DNA of 64,000 nucleotides from Cristatella mucedo (taxonomy: Eukaryota > Bryozoa > Phylactolaemata > Cristatellidae), in assembly GCA_009760855.2 (NCBI GenBank), contig WPIO01000001.1, forward strand, positions 21,106,501 to 21,170,500, given 5' to 3'. The first letter of the stretch is position 1, and each line of letters begins with the position of its first letter. Positions 59,145-64,000 of this stretch are shown here, one piece after another. Under the pieces are notes generated by a model. That model was not told the origin of the DNA, did not search any database, and worked only from the letters and a program-made list of their open reading frames with translations. The translations under genes were made by a program, and so were the position numbers.

Positions 59145-59500
59145 TTTTCAATCTCTTCAAGTCGTGGATGTCGTGATGTCAGTCGGAAGAAAGTTTCAGG
59201 CTTTTAGTGCTTAGGAATTTATGGGACAGACTCCGAACTATTTGAAGTTTTTTTAGAGAGCTGAGCTAAAAGACATGAGTCAGAGCGCTAGATTCGAGGG
59301 AAGGGCCGAGTAGTATGGCGCTTAGATACATACGTCAGCCCGAGCGAGCGTCAGAAGAGCAGCAGGTTCAAGAGAAGGGTTCGCGGTAGTACGGCCTCAG
59401 ATAAGTTAAACTGATAGAGATAATGAAGGAACCGAAAATTGAGTGACAAGACCTAGAAGGCGATTCGCTGCTTGATGAGGAGCCAGCGATATAGCCGCAT
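59145..59500 (-). mobile_element. LINE-A C-terminal fragment (minus, diverged)
   Basis: tcaagtcgtggatgtcgtgatg, agtttcaggcttttagtgctta and gcgattcgctgcttgatgagg follow the order of the 44.1-44.35-kb copy. Extra sequence (59290-59400) looks like an internal duplication. Confidence 0.6.
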
Positions 59501-59634
59501 ACCAAAGCTGTTAGGTTGTGACAGTGCTTGGGGCTATTATCGGCTTCCGAATCACGATGTTTTGGAATCGGATGTATCGTAAACTATGCTTAGACAGTAT
59601 AAAAAGCACAATACAAGAGATGGTAGCCGATTGT

Positions 59635-59725
59635 ATTCCGGGCTCTGAGCCACAGATTTGTACTCTTGGCATCGAGCCAGAGAGTTGTACTCTTGACTTT
59701 GAGCCAGTGAAGTGTTCTTTAAGCT
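59635..59725 (+). repeat. 27-bp tandem repeat, about 2.7 units
   Basis: Variants of gagccagagagttgtactct recur every 27 bases. In the plus frame they encode nine-residue units SEPQICTLG / IEPESCTLD / FEPVKCSLS. Confidence 0.75.
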
Positions 59726-59829
59726 TGGGAGTGAGTTTTAAGTTTCGGTTGGTACGGTACGAACGCACCTCACAGCAGCTGTGGAAGGGGTGGGTCTATG
59801 CTAATGACATGGACTTGATTTACTAACAT

Positions 59830-61214
59830 ATGGGTGCGCTTCGCTCTGCTGCAGTAAGCGTATAGAGAATTTCATCTAGCTGATTTAATCATCCGCGACT
59901 GGTGCACAACTCAGCGGCTTGTCTGGTCTGCTGACAACAGTATATGTGCCTTACCACATCGCTTTCGTCTCAGCTTCAGTGGCTCCATATCAAGCATCGT
60001 GTCGATTTCAAGATCTTCGGACTGACTTGTCGGTCCATCCGACAGAGACAGTAATGCTGCCCAGTTCTGGTGGCTGCGTATCTGAGACCACCCCATCCGG
60101 TTTGTCACTCTTTCAGACCTTGTAGTGTGGCAAGGTGAATTGTGGGGTTGCTATCCTAGTTGGTGAGTCACTTGGCTATAACAGCTGCCGTTTTTTTACA
60201 CGGGCCTTCTTTTGAATCAGTAGTCATAAGATTCCCGTCAAAGACCGTACTTCTTACCAGTGGCGGAACCAGGAGGAAGGGGGCATTTGCACCCCTCATA
60301 CTTTGGGGGTGGCCTAGCCGGATCGTTCCCTAATCCCACGCCCCGCGACCGTCACACAGGAAGAAATTATGTCGCAATGAGCAACTGCCCGAGTTTGTGT
60401 CGACTAAGCACTGATTTTTTCGATATAATTTTTCATCAATTGCGGGCCTAGCCTCGCCTAATTGAAAATCTTGCACGTCTTGCCGCTCCTCGCGTACATT
60501 GTTTTTTATTGGTCTCGTCCGTTGGATGAGAATCCTGGCTCCGCCGCTGCCTTTCTAAGGAATAATCTACCGGCCCCCTTTTGGTTGTCTAACCTTATTT
60601 AAGGCAGAGTTTTCGGAGTTGTTCACCAAAATATTCCTGCCTGACAGGCCGTTATCGATTGGATGAGCCTGTCGTTCACGTCGACGACTACAGCAGCAGT
60701 CCGGTCCGCTCATTTCCGGACTATCTGGAAAACTTTAGCTTGGACTAATACATTAGTCTAGCGACTCATGTCGGTGGCCGTATTCTGGATTCCGCGATCG
60801 CAAATGATGTCTGTCCCGCTGACCTTATTCGTACCTCCGCAAAGTCACCTCTGACTCGAGCTAATGTTGAATAGCAACGTGTGACCTTTCTTAAGGAAGA
60901 AATTTTCGCAGGACACCCCAAGCGTGCAGTTGGACTCGGAGACCACTTTTCTAAGCTGTAATAGTGAAGAAAGATCATCATTACGTGTTCTTAATTTCGA
61001 GGTCGTCTTTGATAAATTACATTGAAATATTTTGATGATCGAGCCTTGAGCTCGTGTAAACCGAAAGTCCGGTTCTCGCTTCCGGCTAAGGACTACCTGC
61101 AATGACCTAGTATCTTTCAAGTCTCAGCTAGAGACGTATCAGCTCCGGTCTGCATTTACTTAACTACAGTGAGCTTGTCTGTTCTTTTTTGCGGAGTGCA
61201 TTGCATTCGTACCA
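59830..61214. other. No gene recognised
   Basis: Short ORFs on both strands, none with family resemblance or clear repeats. Confidence 0.4.
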
Positions 61215-61313
61215 GATTGAGTGCATTTCCGTTTGCAGCAAATGTAAAGCGCCTAGAGAGAGATTAAGTTCTCTGAGGGCGCTTTATCAAGTGCATTATT
61301 ATTATTATTATTA
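61215..61313 (+). mobile_element. LINE-A 3' tail
   Basis: cagcaaatgtaaagcgccta, gagagagattaagttctctg, agggcgctttatcaagtgc, (ATT)5. Confidence 0.9.
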
Positions 61314-61319
61314 GATTGA

Positions 61320-61485
61320 GTGCCTTTATGCTTGCTTTAGCATGCTGGGCTAAGCATGATACCTTTCTGCTTTTGCGTGGTTGATTGAGTGCATGCCATT
61401 AACCCAGGGATATTGAATCTCTTGCAGTGATTGTAGAGCCTGGATAGAGACTAAGCTCTCTTGCAGTGCATTATAAACGACACAA
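61320..61485 (+). mobile_element. LINE-A-like 3' tail, second subfamily
   Basis: gcatgctgggctaagcatgata, gagtgcatgccattaaccc, gattgtagagcctggatag and agactaagctctcttgcag, as at 40060-40195. Confidence 0.6.
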
Positions 61486-61975
61486 TATTAGTATTAGCAT
61501 TAGAACTTTTATTGAGTGTCATTGTTCAGGATGCAGATGCGTTAAATTTGCAGCAGTTGTTAGAGGCAATGATATAGGAGCCAAGCTCTACAGATAGATA
61601 GCCTGTTGACTACTAAGACCAATGCTGAGCCTGCTAAGGAGCACCAACTTACGCGTGTGTGCTAAGCGTGATGGCTGCAGCAGTGGACCTAAAATGACCG
61701 TTAATCTAGAAGATGTCATTGGCGATGAGGTGACCACCGCAGTACAGGCGCAGGCCAAAGGTTGAAGCTCCGTGCGTGTTAAAATCAGGAAACCCGACAC
61801 CTACTCGGGAAGCCAATGATTAGGACTTTACACAAGCAACTGAACCTAGCTGCAGGTGAAGTGTAGGCATGCATTACAATACAAATCTGGCACCTCAGAC
61901 TTGAGTGAAGGTTTGAGGAACGAAGTGATAGTTGTTCGCGTGCTAGTTATAGTCACTGTGGAGTCTGTGGCCGGT

Positions 61976-62610
61976 AATGTAATGTAATGTAATGTATCTC
62001 CGTCTGTAACTCTACAAAGCCATAAAGACTAAGTGGCTCTTACGCTGGAGAGTTTTGTATAGCCCACTCACAGCCTAAGCGGCTTTCGGTACGCACTCGG
62101 TGGCCAACAGACTTCATCTCACGCAACAAAGAGAAAGTGGGAAGCACAGCAGAGTCAGGAGAGCAGTTAAGGTAGTGAGTAGCATAAAAGTAGCAGCTCA
62201 GGACCGCTGAAAAGGATGTGCCATAGTCGGCAGTAAGAGAGTAGTTGTCGTTGCGTAAGAATTGTGGAAGCGAGTTCCACAGTCTAGGACCTGCAGAGCT
62301 AAAGCTTCTGTCGCCAACTGTCTTTAAGCGAAAGGATTTAACAGCTAATTGATTGTCCTTACAGGACCCGAGGGCACGAACAGGCTGAAACTAATGCTGC
62401 AGTTCAGCTAGGTATGGAGGAGCTAAGCCGTGGCGTTCCTTTTGGGCCAGTGTAGGAACTTTGTTCTGTATCCGTTGATCAACTGGCAGCCATCCTAGCT
62501 CTTTTAGCAAAGGAGACACGTAGTCAAACCTCTGGGACTTGAAAACTAGCCTTGCAGCTATATATTACTGGATTACTTTCTTCGAGACTGCAACCACACT
62601 AACTGCTTAG
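61976..62610 (-). mobile_element. LINE-B, 3' part (minus)
   Basis: The (TACAT)n-type tail (gtaatgtaatgtaatgtatc) is followed by the 3' UTR and C-terminus. It runs further 5' than the 15.2-kb copy, as far as about 62610. Confidence 0.85.
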
Positions 62611-63353
62611 GTGATTGACTGAAACTCTCACTTTAGACAAGCCACCATGCTCGGAGAGTTCACAGCCACCCTCGCTACGTTTCCGACGAGGAACCGTATT
62701 TCGGCAGAGCTCAGTGAAGTGGCAATCCTTCGTGTCATAGGCCTTGCTAGGATATGTGATGACGAAGAAGACTGCTTGTAGACTTCATGCTTGTTCGCTT
62801 TGGCGAATTGTCTTCGCATTTTTTCCAGATTTGGGAAGCAATTTCCTTTTCGTGTCACGGTGTACATGCGCTTTTCCCTGTGATTGTGGGATTGAGATTT
62901 CAACTAGGTACACGAAATGTCGTAGTTTTCGTCCACTCACACGCATCTCAACCAACTTTGCGTGGCAACCTACGACCGTGCTAGGGTTGCTGAATCGGCG
63001 TGTGACAAAAGCAAACGAATTAGACTTTCTGTTCCGATTTAGAGTAGCTTAGTTATGCACTGCCTTTTAAAAAGTCGACCAAGGTCAAGGTCAGCTCAGA
63101 GTTCTGCTGGACCGCCGTGCCCCACAGACTTTCTAACTGCACGCATGGCAGGCAAGACTGAATTGGTGAGCCTATACCAGCGACGAACAAGTCGCAGTCC
63201 CTATAGCTTGTACACGGATGCACGAAAGTTAGCTCACTCTTGAGTTGTGAGTACTAGCCAGGTTCTATTTTTGAGTTCATTTTAGTTGTCTTATGAGATT
63301 GTGCTGAAGCTAAAGGCGCTCACCTGTCTCCAGCAAAGTGAAGTGCCGAGGAA
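62611..63353. other. No gene recognised
   Basis: Overlapping short ORFs (for example plus 62744-63052) without family resemblance. Confidence 0.4.
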
Positions 63354-63625
63354 TAATGATAATAATAATAATAATAATACGTTTGATATAACACCCGAAG
63401 AGAACTCAATCTCTTTCTAGGTACTTTACATTTGAAAAGGAAGAACGATCGGTTAGTGGTAGCATACTCAATCAACAACAAGAATAACGCAGTTAGGGGT
63501 GACACGCGCATGGTCAGCATGCAAGCATGGTTACTGGCAGCACGAACAGCGTCAGCGCCCATAAGCGTATAAAGGTCGAATCTCAGGAACCCACTAAATG
63601 CTGTGATAAATAGATGCGTTTGTAA
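63354..63625 (-). mobile_element. LINE-A 3' UTR (minus)
   Basis: (AAT)7, cgtttgatataacacccgaaga, gaactcaatctctttctaggt and ggggtgacacgcgcatggtc match the 43.8-kb copy. Confidence 0.85.
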
Positions 63626-63634
63626 GATAGTATC

Positions 63635-63772
63635 CCTTCCGGAACACCCGCTGCTGATTCCTTATCGACCCGGGTTCGAGTCCTGCAGCGGGCAATGCTC
63701 TGTTGTAAGCGGGAAGTTGATCGCTAAGACTTTTCTGCGGCGAAATAAATGGGGCTGTTTGACCAGCCAACG
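63635..63772 (+). mobile_element. SINE-1 copy (diverged)
   Basis: cgacccgggttcgagtcctg (B box), cagcgggcaatgctctgttg, aagacttttctgcggcgaaa and ggggctgtttgaccagcc. Confidence 0.65.
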
Positions 63773-64000
63773 TTCGGTCGCTTACTTTAAAGTCAGCGTT
63801 CAAGCTCACTCGCTCATAATCGCGGGGCATTGCACTATCCGCACGTTCTCACGTCGGCGCGCGGTATTGTTCTTTTTTTGGGAGGCATGCTAAAAAGTCG
63901 TAGCCGTCGAGCTCGCCAGCGTCTGCGCACCTGCTTACACTGAAAACTGCTGCTGCTGCCGCTGGATTGTTCGCGAGCAGCCGAGCGCCGAGGTCTAGCA

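Overview
This window looks like animal (metazoan) nuclear DNA. It has consensus GT-AG introns, GC-rich exons in more AT-rich introns, dense CR1/L2-type non-LTR retrotransposon fragments, tRNA-derived SINEs, a Tc1/mariner remnant and very long microsatellites. I cannot assign the species. I see no bacterial operons, CRISPR array, rRNA or intact tRNA gene. LINE-A, LINE-B, SINE-1 and SINE-2 are my own labels.

The main result is a gene model on the minus strand of about 44 kb. It runs from an ATG at 52701 to a stop at 9015-9017, with an AATAAA about 37 bases further on. It is built from small exons with consensus splice sites. From 48154 down to 16882 all eleven-exon-chain joins (ten exons, nine joins) keep the reading frame. 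Joining the exons at 18664-18827 and 16882-16988 makes one CAP-Gly (microtubule plus-end) domain. The exon at 27248-27354 encodes a coiled coil, and the rest is Ser/Ala/Arg/Cys-rich linker. The first coding exon (52587-52701) and the last three (14258 to 9015) are less certain, and at least one exon between 52.6 and 48.2 kb is missing from the model.

Introns and flanks are filled by repeats. LINE-A is a CR1/L2-like element whose 3' end is a hairpin plus (ATT)n; about 20 pieces are present and the best copy is 53998-56188. LINE-B has a (TACAT)n tail. SINE-1 and SINE-2 have tRNA-like heads, and SINE-2 ends in a LINE-A-like 3' tail. Several insertions are nested with short target-site duplications, which gives relative ages.

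Region by region. 1-6 kb: old minus-strand LINE-A, split by a SINE and by a diverged ~174-bp satellite. 6-9 kb: a GC-rich block, then an uninterrupted (CAG)117 tract just past the gene's 3' end. 9-31 kb: 3' half of the CAP-Gly gene with repeats, a Tc1 remnant, an AT-rich cruciform and a (GGA)n tract. 31-48 kb: 5' exons, an unidentified decayed protein-coding block (32.2-33.5 kb) and many LINE/SINE copies. 48-53 kb: gene start and a CpG-rich 5' region. 53-64 kb: the best LINE-A copy, one arm of a 434-bp inverted duplication, hairpins and more LINE tails.
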